From positions 62,001 through 126,000 of the forward strand of contig CAJXJK010000009.1 in the NCBI GenBank assembly GCA_913054135.1: 64,000 nt of DNA, written 5' to 3'. Of the stretch, positions 51,489 through 61,424 are shown one piece after another (the first letter of the stretch is position 1; every line of letters starts with the position of its first letter). The notes beneath the pieces are model-generated. The model made no database searches and was not told the origin of the DNA. It saw only the letters and a list, made by a program, of their open reading frames with translations. The translations under genes and the position numbers were made by a program. The stretch is from an uncultured Flavobacteriales bacterium (GTDB taxonomy: Bacteria > Bacteroidota > Bacteroidia > Flavobacteriales_D > Crocinitomicaceae).

Positions 51489-54400
51489 TTAGAAAAACGC
51501 TCTTAACTCCATTCCGCCTGAATGAATCGCATTATTATCTTCTGACTTACGCCCGTTATAGTTGAAATTAAGCTGAAGATTTTTGGCCACTTTTCTTTGA
51601 TAAGATAATCCCCAAGTAAAGTTATTTCCTGTTTTTAATCCTTCTAACATTTCAAAAGCAAGAGAAGTATTGTTACTAGCATTATATGAAATGAGGATGT
51701 AATTCATTCTCAAATTAAGACTCCCTTTTTTTGCCCTATTATATCTCAAGTCAAAACCAACATCTCTGATTGTGGCATGCTCAGCTAGATCAGAATTATT
51801 CAATTTATCGGATAACTTTCCGCTCAAAGAAACTCTAAACGCCGTATTGGGTTGATAAGCCAAAGTTGGTTCAATTTCAAAGTAGTTTAAGAAGTAATTT
51901 CTGTTGTTTGCGTAATCAGAATTGCTCTTTTTTCGCCCTAAGACTCCATTAACTCTTAGATTGTATTCTTTGCTAATGTTCCACCTCAGTCTCACTTCAT
52001 GATAAGTGTTTAAACGAGAATCAAAGCCATTTGATAAAAGAACTTTTGATCCGTTCTCTTGGTAAGAATAATTTGCTCCAAAAACGGCACTGCTCTTGTT
52101 GAAGTAGAAGGTGTTTCTGAAAGAGGTTGCGATTGACACTAAAGAGGTGTCGGCTATTGTATAGACGAAAGGGTTAAAAGCTTGGAGGGCATCTTCAAAA
52201 GATGTTTTTCGATTCACCTTATAAACAGTTTGATTCGCAAAACGAGACATCATTTTTTTAATTCCTTTCTTCTCTGCTCTCCAAATTCGATCGGGTCTTA
52301 AAAATATTGAGCTATTGAACTGATTGGTATATGTTTTTACATAATCATTAGTCGGAATGAACACTCTGATGTATTGTCCTTGATCTTGAAATGCAGCAAT
52401 TTCGAATTCTCCCAAATCCTTGATGCCGTCATTGTTATAATCTATCCAGGTGTGAGTACCTTGACCATCATTCACTTCAATAAATATGAACTCTCTTTTA
52501 AGCTCTAAACCTGATCCTATTTCGTAAAAAGTAGTTGCTGTCACTGTTCCTTTCCATAACCTCAACACGTGTTCAAGTCTATTCAATAAGGTGTTTTCAG
52601 GCTTGCCTGAGAAAAGTGTGGTGTCTAAAATTGCCAACTTTCTGTAATTTAAATTCACCTTAAATACATTGTTTCTATTCTTTAGTAGTTGAGCATCAAT
52701 CCCGATATTTTGTGCTTTTGTAGACTGCCTCAAATCAATAGAATCAGAAAACCAATCATAGCGCTCACGATAGTAAAGTTCAAACTTGTTTTGAGAAGAA
52801 TCTAATGTGCTAATGAATGCTTTCCAATCATAAAATCGATAAGATGTGTTTTGCAAAGTGGGGTCCCCTTCAAGAAATTTCTCGTTTTGCTCATGTATAT
52901 CTTCAAAACCAACTTTAAGCACTTTGATATTTTGTGAAATTCTTGAGTTATGTCTTAAGAAAGAAGTTGATTCATTTCCATCAGACAACAGCCAACTCGC
53001 ATCAATTTTGGCATTAAAGCCATTGGTTCTAATGTCGGTATTTAAGCTATTTCTGAATCCTTGATAATCTTGCCCCCAAACAAAATTTGAAAAATCGTAC
53101 CCGAAACTACCAACACCTTTCCCATTCAATGACAATCCGGCATTAGAAAGCCACTGATTACCAGAAAATGGTTGGCTTCTTACATTCCAATCTCTATCAA
53201 ATTCAACTGACCTGAACCACTGAATGGCTTGAAAATGTCTTTGTTGCAATTCAAAATTTGCGTTTGTTTTAAGCCTCCAATTTTCAGATTCAGTTATGGC
53301 ATGATCTGAATCCCATTTCCACTTCACAGCAATCCCCTTATTGTCTCCGGCATCATTGTTTGAGAAGGTATTGACGTCTTGATTTGAAATTGCTACCTCA
53401 ATTGAAGATTTTGCGTGTTTACTAAATAGATATTCGGTTCCGAAACTCATCATTTGCTTCTTTTGAGGGGCTACCAATAATTGCACGGCTTCGTAATCTC
53501 CCTGGGGAACTCCAGCAACAGGCGCTACCCACCTATAAACTCTTCCGTTCGCGGTAAACTTTTCAAAAATATAGTCTCCATTGTTGTCTCCGACTTGTCT
53601 AAAAGAGGCTTGGTAAATTGCAGAGTCAGCATTCACTGAAAAAACTAAAACTGAATCATAACCAACCGAATCAACCAGTTTGTATAATACCCTGTTATCA
53701 AAGTACCCAATACTGTCAATGCTATTTGAAAAGGCCAGCTGAATACTATCTCCCACTGCAGCTAAGATTCCTTTCTTCTCAGTTGTCAAAGTTTGTTGAA
53801 TGGTTTGATTCTTTGCATCCTGTTCAGAGTACACATTTATCCATGAGTGATATTTTTCTCCTTTAAACTCGGCGTTATAAGCAATCAATGATCGCGCATA
53901 ATTGAGATCAGAATACTGAAACTCAACAATAATACGTTTGTCTTTAGTCACCAATTGATTTGCTGTAAAAGTCACTTCGGCTGTATTGTAATCAATTGTG
54001 TAATCGAACTCTTGTCCTCTTTGCATTAATTGGCCATCAATAAAGACCTTTTCGGTTCCTGCCAATATGATAATAAAGGGCTCATTTTCAGTTCCGGTTA
54101 AACGATAAGGACCTTGATTCCCTTCTACTCCTTGAATGACGTTACGAGAAAATTTCCCTCTAGAAAATGCTCCGGATATTTTGTGCTCGGCATTTCCTTT
54201 CATACCTAGAACACTCATATCGTGAAAAGCCTCAACAGATACCCCTTGGCTTCTTTTAGCATAATTAAGGAAATAACCTTGAGGTTTTCTGAGCCAAAAA
54301 TCTCCTCCAATAACGGCGAAATCATCATTATAAACTTTAAGGTAAACCTGATCAAACTCTTGAAGCTTCTGTGTGTTTCCGCTTGGTTGAAACGGAATGT

Positions 54401-54941
54401 TATTGTCAGAAATTGACCCTTTCATAAAAAGGTTTGGACCAATTTGCCCATCTAATTGGAGATTTAAAGTGGATTGTAAAGAGAGGTTTTGTGCGTTACC
54501 AACGGTCACTCCTCTTGATATTGAACCTTGTTTGTTCAATTTTGAAGAACCAAAGAGATCCTGATTTGGGTTAGTTGCCGACACGGTATGAATAAATGCT
54601 TCAACATCCTGAATGGTGTCAGAAACGATAATATCTCTTGATTTGTGAGCTAAGGGTTGATTAAAGTTGATTGGAGTTGGCTCATACTTAACGACAATTT
54701 CTTTTCCGCTCAAGCCATTCTCTAATATGACATATGCCTTCACAGAATTCAAGTTGTATTGATTGTCAGACAATTTGTTGCCATCTACAAAAATCTCAAA
54801 ACCAGAATTGTAAACCGAAACAGTATCGAACTGAATTGTATCAGAAGAAAAGGGCATTGTTTTTTCAAGACGGGATTGAGCCAGGCTATAATTGCCTAAA
54901 AATGAAATCACCATCAATATGTACCATCCTGTCTTAGCCAC
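51489..54941 (-). CDS. Large outer-membrane beta-barrel protein of unknown function
   Basis: A 1,150-residue protein starting at GTG 54941 with signal peptide LMVISFLGNYSLAQ. The first 250 residues are beta-rich and carry GSISRGVTVGNAQNLSLQSTLNLQLDGQIGP-type strands. A middle module (FIDGQLMQRGQEFDYTIDYNTAEVTFT, about 300-345) resembles modules of the giant T9SS protein SprA. The rest is a long series of amphipathic strands ending in GMELRAFF, as expected of a barrel C-terminus. It recurs as an unnamed protein in Bacteroidota. A large OM pore or assembly factor is plausible but unproven. Confidence 0.65.
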   Translation of the reverse strand: MAKTGWYILMVISFLGNYSLAQSRLEKTMPFSSDTIQFDTVSVYNSGFEIFVDGNKLSDNQYNLNSVKAYVILENGLSGKEIVVKYEPTPINFNQPLAHKSRDIIVSDTIQDVEAFIHTVSATNPNQDLFGSSKLNKQGSISRGVTVGNAQNLSLQSTLNLQLDGQIGPNLFMKGSISDNNIPFQPSGNTQKLQEFDQVYLKVYNDDFAVIGGDFWLRKPQGYFLNYAKRSQGVSVEAFHDMSVLGMKGNAEHKISGAFSRGKFSRNVIQGVEGNQGPYRLTGTENEPFIIILAGTEKVFIDGQLMQRGQEFDYTIDYNTAEVTFTANQLVTKDKRIIVEFQYSDLNYARSLIAYNAEFKGEKYHSWINVYSEQDAKNQTIQQTLTTEKKGILAAVGDSIQLAFSNSIDSIGYFDNRVLYKLVDSVGYDSVLVFSVNADSAIYQASFRQVGDNNGDYIFEKFTANGRVYRWVAPVAGVPQGDYEAVQLLVAPQKKQMMSFGTEYLFSKHAKSSIEVAISNQDVNTFSNNDAGDNKGIAVKWKWDSDHAITESENWRLKTNANFELQQRHFQAIQWFRSVEFDRDWNVRSQPFSGNQWLSNAGLSLNGKGVGSFGYDFSNFVWGQDYQGFRNSLNTDIRTNGFNAKIDASWLLSDGNESTSFLRHNSRISQNIKVLKVGFEDIHEQNEKFLEGDPTLQNTSYRFYDWKAFISTLDSSQNKFELYYRERYDWFSDSIDLRQSTKAQNIGIDAQLLKNRNNVFKVNLNYRKLAILDTTLFSGKPENTLLNRLEHVLRLWKGTVTATTFYEIGSGLELKREFIFIEVNDGQGTHTWIDYNNDGIKDLGEFEIAAFQDQGQYIRVFIPTNDYVKTYTNQFNSSIFLRPDRIWRAEKKGIKKMMSRFANQTVYKVNRKTSFEDALQAFNPFVYTIADTSLVSIATSFRNTFYFNKSSAVFGANYSYQENGSKVLLSNGFDSRLNTYHEVRLRWNISKEYNLRVNGVLGRKKSNSDYANNRNYFLNYFEIEPTLAYQPNTAFRVSLSGKLSDKLNNSDLAEHATIRDVGFDLRYNRAKKGSLNLRMNYILISYNASNNTSLAFEMLEGLKTGNNFTWGLSYQRKVAKNLQLNFNYNGRKSEDNNAIHSGGMELRAFF

Positions 54942-55027
54942 CCTAGAGAATAAAGATATGCCTTTATATACAATACGGGAGTTAGTGAGAAAAATTGCGC
55001 TTTAAATAAGGCTTAAGCTGTCTTTGT

Positions 55028-55432
55028 TTAATTGAATTCTGCCTTTTCAATCAATTCTTCAATAATTTGAACAGTGAGTGGCTTTTCAACAAACTCGTCA
55101 ACACATTCATAAGAATTAATTTTCTTGATATCATCAGGGTGTACTGATGAAGAAATCATCATGATTGTTGTCTTAGAATGGCACTCTTCTGGCAGCTTTT
55201 GATACTCGTCAAGAAACTCAAAACCATTCATAACCGGCATATTTATGTCCAAAAATATCAGGTCTAAAACAATTCCGGCTTTTGAGAACTCATCAATTTT
55301 ATAAAGTCCTTCTTGGCCATTTAAGGCTATATGAATGTTCACTACAGCATTGATTTTATTGAGCATATGCTTAACCAAAAAATTATTTGTTTGGTCGTCA
55401 TCAATCAAAAGTATGTTTTGAAACTTTTGCAT
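55028..55432 (-). CDS. Single-domain response regulator
   Basis: The 134-residue protein is one CheY-like receiver: acidic residues Asp11-13 (LLIDDDQTNN), phospho-acceptor Asp62 in LIFLDINMPVMNG, the conserved Ser/Thr in MMISSS and Lys in VEKPL. There is no output domain, so it acts through protein contacts or as a phosphorelay shuttle. It is the last gene of a four-gene operon and starts one base after the stop of the histidine kinase, its likely partner. Confidence 0.93.
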   Translation of the reverse strand: MQKFQNILLIDDDQTNNFLVKHMLNKINAVVNIHIALNGQEGLYKIDEFSKAGIVLDLIFLDINMPVMNGFEFLDEYQKLPEECHSKTTIMMISSSVHPDDIKKINSYECVDEFVEKPLTVQIIEELIEKAEFN

Positions 55433-55433
55433 T

Positions 55434-57245
55434 CTATTTTTTTTCTACTGGAAAGTTAATAAAATAAGTTAAGCCTTTTTGAGATTCACTTTCTAAACTA
55501 ACTTCACCATCATTTTTTGAGATCAATTTTTTAATGATGTACATCCCAACTCCTGTGCCCTCAATAGAACTATCAGCTGTAAATCTTTGGAACATATTAA
55601 AGAGCTTTTCCTCATGTCTTTTCAAGTCAATTCCTTGACCGTTATCACTGTATGTAATCTCACATCTACCCTTATTTTCAACAGCTTTTATTGAAATATT
55701 TAAAGCATTCTCTTTTGATCGATACTTCATGCTATTTGTGAAAAGATTCTGAAAAACACTCGTTAATTCGGTATCTGATGCGTACACTTTGCTTTGCTTA
55801 ATATCCATTGAAACCGTGGCACCAATCCTTTCCAACTCTTCACGATATTCGGTCACCAAAGCATCAAATATGTTTTTAATATTCACTGATGATTTAATCT
55901 CGTCAACTCTTTCAATCCTAGTCAGTTCAAGCATGTCGGTCACAGTATTCTCTAGTCGGCTTGTAGATAAATCAAGATTTTCAAATAAATCTGGCAATAT
56001 TGGATTCGCCTCTTTATCTGAATATTCATTCAACATGCCAATCATGGTTTTCATATTCACAATTGGCGCTTTCAAATCGTGCGATACTCGGTAAGTAAAA
56101 CTGTCTAGGGAATGATTCAATTCTATGAGCTCTTCATTCTTCTTATGTAATCTGTATTCGCTTTTTCTTCTCTTCTTATTTGACCTGAACATGAAGACTA
56201 TAAAGAAGATGGCTAAAATCCCAAAAATGATTGATATCCAAGAAATAATTTGCTGTCTTTCTAAGTCAGAAAGCTGCTTACCCAAAATTTCATTTTGATC
56301 TTTGATTAGTGTTTTTTGATCGTCAATTTCTGATAGGTTCTCATTCAATAATTGCTGTTGTTCTTCTAATTTTTTAGTTTGAATGGTTACGTTATCCAGC
56401 TGATCTTGATAAGTCTTTTTTAACTCATTATTCGCAGCTGTTTGCTCATCAATATCTTCAAGAAGGGCATTCAATTTCTTGAGTTGCCTTTGAATATCAG
56501 CCTCTTGTTTTCGAATCTCTGCATTTTGCTCTTCAACCAACGCATTTTTTGACCTCAATTCGTCTAAAGTCTCGCTCAGTATTTTTTGTTGTTCTTCAAT
56601 TGCATCTTTTTGGCTCTTTATCTTTTTTGCCAACTTATCGAGCTCGGCTTGTTGATTTTGAACAGTGGCAATCTCTTCTTGCAAACGATTATAGAGTTTA
56701 TCCCAGTCAACAGTGCTTTGGATAGAGAAAGAAGTAAGAGCCGGGTCAATAAGTAATGATGCTTTATTGATTTTCTCTTCATTTATTTCAAATTGAAAGT
56801 CTTCGTCAATCTCAATAAAGTTGATCATTGATTCATGAAAGGGAAATCCTTCGGTTACCAAAAGTGCATTATTAGAGTACATTTCATCCAAAATAGGATC
56901 TAATTCCACCTTGTAATTCTTGTAGATGTAGAGTATATCCAAATTTTGAATTTCAGATCGAGATTGAATTGATTTGATTTTTACATCAAGACCTTTAATC
57001 TTTTTTTGTGCTGCCGTTTTCGAAAACTCTTCAAATAAAGCTTCATCCTTTTCACCCAATAAAGCAATCGTGAATTCATTTTGATTTTCTATGTTTTCCC
57101 AACTTATATACTTCGTAAAGTTGTAGATGTAATTTACCCTTTGCTTGTTTCTTATGGCCTCACTTTCATCCTGTGAAAAACTCAAAAATCCACTGAGAAA
57201 AGTGGAAAGCAGGAACAGAGAATATTTTAATTTAAGGGGTTTCAA
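55434..57245 (-). CDS. Sensor histidine kinase with N-terminal YfiR-like domain
   Basis: 603 residues from TTG 57245. After the signal peptide (LLSTFLSGFLSFSQ) comes a YfiR/HmsC-like (DUF4154) domain (about 28-180; VNYIYNFTKYISWEN, FTIALLGE, FEINEEKINKASLLIDPAL). A long Gln/Glu/Lys coiled coil (about 190-330) and one transmembrane helix (about 333-354) follow. HisKA has His389 in SHDLKAPI and the HATPase (about 490-600) has YSDNGQGID and GTGVGMYIIKK. In Pseudomonas, free YfiR is a periplasmic inhibitor of the cyclase YfiN; here the same fold is fused to a kinase. The gene starts one base after the receptor's stop. Confidence 0.92.
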   Translation of the reverse strand: MKPLKLKYSLFLLSTFLSGFLSFSQDESEAIRNKQRVNYIYNFTKYISWENIENQNEFTIALLGEKDEALFEEFSKTAAQKKIKGLDVKIKSIQSRSEIQNLDILYIYKNYKVELDPILDEMYSNNALLVTEGFPFHESMINFIEIDEDFQFEINEEKINKASLLIDPALTSFSIQSTVDWDKLYNRLQEEIATVQNQQAELDKLAKKIKSQKDAIEEQQKILSETLDELRSKNALVEEQNAEIRKQEADIQRQLKKLNALLEDIDEQTAANNELKKTYQDQLDNVTIQTKKLEEQQQLLNENLSEIDDQKTLIKDQNEILGKQLSDLERQQIISWISIIFGILAIFFIVFMFRSNKKRRKSEYRLHKKNEELIELNHSLDSFTYRVSHDLKAPIVNMKTMIGMLNEYSDKEANPILPDLFENLDLSTSRLENTVTDMLELTRIERVDEIKSSVNIKNIFDALVTEYREELERIGATVSMDIKQSKVYASDTELTSVFQNLFTNSMKYRSKENALNISIKAVENKGRCEITYSDNGQGIDLKRHEEKLFNMFQRFTADSSIEGTGVGMYIIKKLISKNDGEVSLESESQKGLTYFINFPVEKK

Positions 57246-57246
57246 C

Positions 57247-59946
57247 TTAGATGGTAAAATTTAACTTTAGAAAATAAGAAGCTCCTCTTATACCAAACTG
57301 CTGAACCCTTCTGCTATACACAAAGTTTCCTGAACTTGTATTGGCAGAATGGTAATGTTTGTCAGGATAAATATTAAATAAGTTATTGCCGCCCAATGAA
57401 ATGGTAAAGTAACTGTTCACTTCAAATCCAATCAAGGCGTCCGTTAGAATTTTTGCCGAAAAGGTTTGGTCACGACTTTCAACTTGACCTGTAAAATCAT
57501 TCGTCTGCCAATCGGCTTGATCTGCATCAGAAGGATGTATGTACTGAACTTCTCCGAATCTCGTGTTCTTCAGTAGAAAACTCCACCGATTCAGTGTGTA
57601 ATTGAGAGTTAAAATCGTTTTCGTTCTAGGTTGAGCAACCTCAAGTCTCGATATTTCTTCTCTGTTAAACAATAGATCCTCAGCACCCTGCAATATTCCC
57701 GTTGTCTCAATAGAACCAAGAACATTCGTTTTTGAATAGTTGAATGCTCCCCTTGCTTTGAATAAGCCTTTTCCCAATTTAATTGAATAGTCGGCTCCAA
57801 CATCAAAGCCGAATGTTTCAGTATTAATACCATTCAAAAAGAACTGAGCAGTACTTGCACCAACTGGATTCAGTATAGACTCAAAGCCCGATCCGAGTCG
57901 ACCAGAAAGCACTATTCTGTCTTTTATATGTATGTAATAAGCATCTGCAGAGAGCGCAAAGTTTTCGAGTAATTTGGCGGTAAACCCGAAAGCAACATTA
58001 TCCGAAGTTTCAGGCATCAAGCCAGTAGTACCAAAAGCTAAAGTTGTTGCGCTTTCATTATTAAAAGTTCCAACTTGAAGAGCTTCTCCGTTCACGAATT
58101 GTGTACCCACATTTGAGAAATAGATTTGATGTAAAGAAGGTGCTCTGAATCCAGTATTATATGATCCTCTAATCGAAAACTTATCATTGAACTTAAATCG
58201 ACTAGCTACTTTCCAGCTCAAATTGCTACCAAATAGGCTGTAGTTCTCGAATCTCGCAGCAGCAGCAATCAACCATTTATCAGTCATGTTCATTTCAAAA
58301 TCTGCATAAGCTGCAAAATTGGTTCTGTTTTTTCTTAAGGCGTTTTGAGGCTGAAAGCCAGGGAAAACTTGAATCCCTGTAGCTTTAGCAGAGCCATCAG
58401 AAGTGGTGTCTCCGCCATCCATCCAAGAGGCAGCCTCACCGGCAGTAATTTCATAACGTTCAACCCTAAATTCTGAACCAAACCCCATATTAAATCCTTT
58501 CAAAAACCAAACTGAATCAAGCTTTTTAGAAAAGTCAAAATTGGTAATGTTTTGATTATAATCAAATCCCCCTGCATAAGCAGTTGTTGGGGATGCAGGA
58601 CCCATTGAAGCATTGTTTGAGTTATTAACAGTGAAATCAAAGCTGTTATGACCTGATGAATTTGAAAGATCAATCAACCAGCCATTTTTTTGATTGCGCA
58701 TTCCCATTGTGATTGAATTATCTACAATGTCCGTCTGGATCTCAGGTGAAAACCCATTCGGATGAAATTCATCTACCACTTTCTCTTCTTGTCTTGGTAA
58801 TCGATAAAAACCACGACCTTTTCCTTGTCTGTAGCTTATCCCTCCGTTTGCATAAAATTCTGCCTTATTTTTCATAGGCAACAATAAATTACCGAAAGAT
58901 GATGCATCAAATGCCGCAGCCGAACCAATTTCCATTATTCTTTGATCTTCAAAAGGAGTTTTATTCCAAAAATCATTTTGAGTAATCAGGGCCTGATCAA
59001 GAGAATCATCAAGGCTATAAATATTTCCTGTATAATTTCCAGCTCTATTGTACGATTCCCTTTGCATAAATTCAGAATTCACATTTAAGAATCCGCCATT
59101 TTCAAATTCTAAGCCATAATTAGCATTTAGGTTAACTTCTTGACCATCCCCTGCGAGGGTTGGATTGTAAGCAGCATTTATGGAGAAAACATTCGTTTGC
59201 TCTTTTAATATGATATTTATTACTCCCGCAATGGCATCCGAACCGTATTGTGCTGAAGCTCCATCTCTCAAAATTTCAATATGATCAATTGCTGAAAGTG
59301 GTATTGCATTAAAATCAGTACCAACAGCTCCTCTACCAACTGTTCCATTTACGTTAATCAAAGAGCTAGAATGTCTTCTTTTTCCATTTACAAAAACCAA
59401 TAATTGATCGGGCCCCAAACCTCTTAATGTCCCGGGATCAACATGATCGGTTCCATCTGAAATAGTTTGTCTTGTAGAATGAAAAGAAGGCACATGAAAA
59501 TGTAAGAATTGGCTTAATGTCATTTGGGTTGAGAGCGAAAAATCAGCCGGAGAAATAATATCAACTGCAGCAGTACTCTCCAGCTGTGACTTAGGTGCTG
59601 ACCTAGTTCCAACAGAGGCATTAGCGTCAACTGGACTAACTGAACTCAACACAAAATCACATGAATTTTCTAAGCTATTGAAAGAAATCGAAATTGTTTT
59701 TTCCTCACTTTTATACAACAAATATGAAGCAAAAATTTTATAAGTACCTGGCTTCAACTCAATATTGTAATCACCATTAATGTCACATTTCGATACTAAC
59801 TCTTCTCCTTCAATAGTAATTTTTGCTCCTGGCAAAGGTCCAAACTCATCTGATACTTTTCCTTTTATTGTTCCCAGCTGACCAAAGGACAATGCAGAAA
59901 AAGAAAGGAATAATGGTAGCAAAATATATTTTGACAAACTTCTCAT
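57247..59946 (-). CDS. TonB-dependent receptor within a two-component operon
   Basis: About 899 residues from ATG 59946 (MRSLSKYILLPLFL; an in-frame GTG at 59964 would add six residues). A signal peptide ending ALSFGQ precedes a carboxypeptidase-regulatory domain (about 23-105). The plug (TLRGLGPDQLLVFVNGKRRH, IEILRDGASAQYGSDAIAGVINI) precedes a 22-strand-type barrel (GSYNTGFRAPSLHQ) ending in SYFLKLNFTI. The plug has the VNGKRRHSSSLINVNGTVGRG signature. The substrate is unknown. It lies between a response regulator (gap 22 bases) and the YfiR-kinase (gap 1 base), so transport and signalling are probably linked. Confidence 0.9.
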   Translation of the reverse strand: MRSLSKYILLPLFLSFSALSFGQLGTIKGKVSDEFGPLPGAKITIEGEELVSKCDINGDYNIELKPGTYKIFASYLLYKSEEKTISISFNSLENSCDFVLSSVSPVDANASVGTRSAPKSQLESTAAVDIISPADFSLSTQMTLSQFLHFHVPSFHSTRQTISDGTDHVDPGTLRGLGPDQLLVFVNGKRRHSSSLINVNGTVGRGAVGTDFNAIPLSAIDHIEILRDGASAQYGSDAIAGVINIILKEQTNVFSINAAYNPTLAGDGQEVNLNANYGLEFENGGFLNVNSEFMQRESYNRAGNYTGNIYSLDDSLDQALITQNDFWNKTPFEDQRIMEIGSAAAFDASSFGNLLLPMKNKAEFYANGGISYRQGKGRGFYRLPRQEEKVVDEFHPNGFSPEIQTDIVDNSITMGMRNQKNGWLIDLSNSSGHNSFDFTVNNSNNASMGPASPTTAYAGGFDYNQNITNFDFSKKLDSVWFLKGFNMGFGSEFRVERYEITAGEAASWMDGGDTTSDGSAKATGIQVFPGFQPQNALRKNRTNFAAYADFEMNMTDKWLIAAAARFENYSLFGSNLSWKVASRFKFNDKFSIRGSYNTGFRAPSLHQIYFSNVGTQFVNGEALQVGTFNNESATTLAFGTTGLMPETSDNVAFGFTAKLLENFALSADAYYIHIKDRIVLSGRLGSGFESILNPVGASTAQFFLNGINTETFGFDVGADYSIKLGKGLFKARGAFNYSKTNVLGSIETTGILQGAEDLLFNREEISRLEVAQPRTKTILTLNYTLNRWSFLLKNTRFGEVQYIHPSDADQADWQTNDFTGQVESRDQTFSAKILTDALIGFEVNSYFTISLGGNNLFNIYPDKHYHSANTSSGNFVYSRRVQQFGIRGASYFLKLNFTI

Positions 59947-59968
59947 ACTCTTCGGTAAATTCACTTTA

Positions 59969-60415
59969 TCACAGCCTTGGAGATCTTGAAAATACTGTTT
60001 TTGTTTCAGATTCGTTAAACTCTTTTTGCAGATGTTCTAAAAACTCATCTTTTTTAAGTGGTTTTTTCAATAGAACTGAACTTAATTTTTGTTTTTGAAA
60101 ACGCTCGAAATCTTTTTGCATATCCGTATGACTCAACATGAAAATTTTAGGTTGAAAATCGTCATCAAACATCTCATCCACTTCATCAATCCATTCGAAG
60201 CCATCAATTACCGGCATCATAATGTCTAATAAAATTAAATCAGGAAACTGAAGGTTTGATTCTCTCTCTTTTTCTACAAATTCTAGCGCCTTTTCAGGGT
60301 CGTGAAACACAAATATTTCACCTATTTCAGGTATCTCTTTTAGAACAGTTTTGGTGATGAATATATCAACAGTAGAGTCGTCAATGATGCATACAGAGTA
60401 TTTTTTCTTTTTCAT
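59969..60415 (-). CDS. Single-domain response regulator (first gene of the receptor/kinase operon)
   Basis: A 148-residue CheY-like receiver from ATG 60415: acidic pair Asp12-Asp13 (CIIDDSTVD), phospho-acceptor Asp64 in LILLDIMMPVIDG, Ser in FMLSHT and Lys in LLKKPL. No DNA-binding domain. The longer frame from 60484 adds a stretch unlike any receiver. On the minus strand TATATTTG (60446-60439) is a good -7 box 24 bases before the ATG, though no -33 box was found. It differs clearly from the second regulator at 55028. Confidence 0.9.
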   Translation of the reverse strand: MKKKKYSVCIIDDSTVDIFITKTVLKEIPEIGEIFVFHDPEKALEFVEKERESNLQFPDLILLDIMMPVIDGFEWIDEVDEMFDDDFQPKIFMLSHTDMQKDFERFQKQKLSSVLLKKPLKKDEFLEHLQKEFNESETKTVFSRSPRL

Positions 60416-60438
60416 GTAAGTAAATTGAGTAGTAATCA

Positions 60439-60446
60439 CAAATATA
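60439..60446 (-). promoter_or_regulatory. Candidate -7 box of the regulator-receptor-kinase operon
   Basis: TATATTTG on the minus strand matches TAnnTTTG and lies 24 bases before the start codon of the first gene. A convincing -33 element was not found, so the call is tentative. Confidence 0.4.
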
Positions 60447-60526
60447 CATGGGATATACTCAATCGTATTCTTTTTTCTGCTCACCGGCCCTATTATACCG
60501 ACCAGAAGACATAAAGAGTCTTTGAA

Positions 60527-61189
60527 TCAAAGAATTTGAATCTCGGTTCTTCTATTTTGAGCTTTACCGTTTTCAGTTGTATTTTCAGCAACTGGAGCGC
60601 TTTCGCCAAAACCTTTCGTACTCAATCTTGATGCCGAGATACCTTTTGAAATCAGATATTTTTTAACTGAATTGGCTCTATTTTTTGATAGAGTGAGGTT
60701 AGCGCTTTCTTCTCCAACGTTATCAGTGTGTCCGTCAATCCTGATCTTCACCTCTGGTTTGAGTTTCAAATAATCTACCAATTCGTCTAATACCTTGAAC
60801 GAATTCGTTTTTATATCACTTTTATTGGTTGCAAAATTCAAATTACTCAAAGTGAAAGAGCGCGCTTCTTCTATCATCACTTCCATCCACATTTCGTTAT
60901 AAAATTGATTGGGTCCAAGCTCTGGAATTTCAAGAGTAGAGTAATCCATGGCTTCCCCGATACTTTTTAATTGAATGTCATATTTACCTGCAGGTAAGTC
61001 AACTTTAAATTTACCTTCATCATTTGACACTCCTTTGAATTGAATTTTAGAACTCTGATTCACGAAAATCACTTGTTCACCTTCAAGAGCTATCTTCTCA
61101 TAATTCATAACTGAAACACTCAAAGGTGCAGTTTGACAAAATGATAAGGTTTGAATAATTAAAGCTGAAAATAAGATGAGAAATTTCAT
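60527..61189 (-). CDS. OmpA-family protein with N-terminal regulatory-like domain
   Basis: A 220-residue exported protein: signal peptide (FSALIIQTLSFCQ), a short carboxypeptidase-regulatory-like domain (FKGVSNDEGKFKVDLPAGKYDIQLKS, about 30-90) and an OmpA C-terminal domain (about 100-220). The latter has RIDGHTDNVGEESANLTLS, NRANSVKKYLISKG and GFGESAPVAEN...NRRTEIQIL. OmpA domains bind peptidoglycan. No barrel is present, so it probably sits in the periplasm. The start is ATG 61189; the longer frame to 61231 lacks a signal at its N-terminus. It is separate from the four-gene operon downstream. Confidence 0.88.
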   Translation of the reverse strand: MKFLILFSALIIQTLSFCQTAPLSVSVMNYEKIALEGEQVIFVNQSSKIQFKGVSNDEGKFKVDLPAGKYDIQLKSIGEAMDYSTLEIPELGPNQFYNEMWMEVMIEEARSFTLSNLNFATNKSDIKTNSFKVLDELVDYLKLKPEVKIRIDGHTDNVGEESANLTLSKNRANSVKKYLISKGISASRLSTKGFGESAPVAENTTENGKAQNRRTEIQIL

Positions 61190-61424
61190 AATGTTACGTG
61201 TTGGTTTACTATTTAATGTAACACCAACCAAAAAGTAACTTTAGAAAATCGTTTGAAATGTGATTTGTGAATTAAGCCTGAGACAATCTCTAGAAAGCGG
61301 TCATGTCTCAAGCTTTAACTCTACCCTTCTCCTCACACCATACATAACGTAATTTCAAAATTGGTTACATTTTTAATTATCTTGGAATCACTTTTTGGGG
61401 GATTAGGTAAGCAAAAACATTTGG

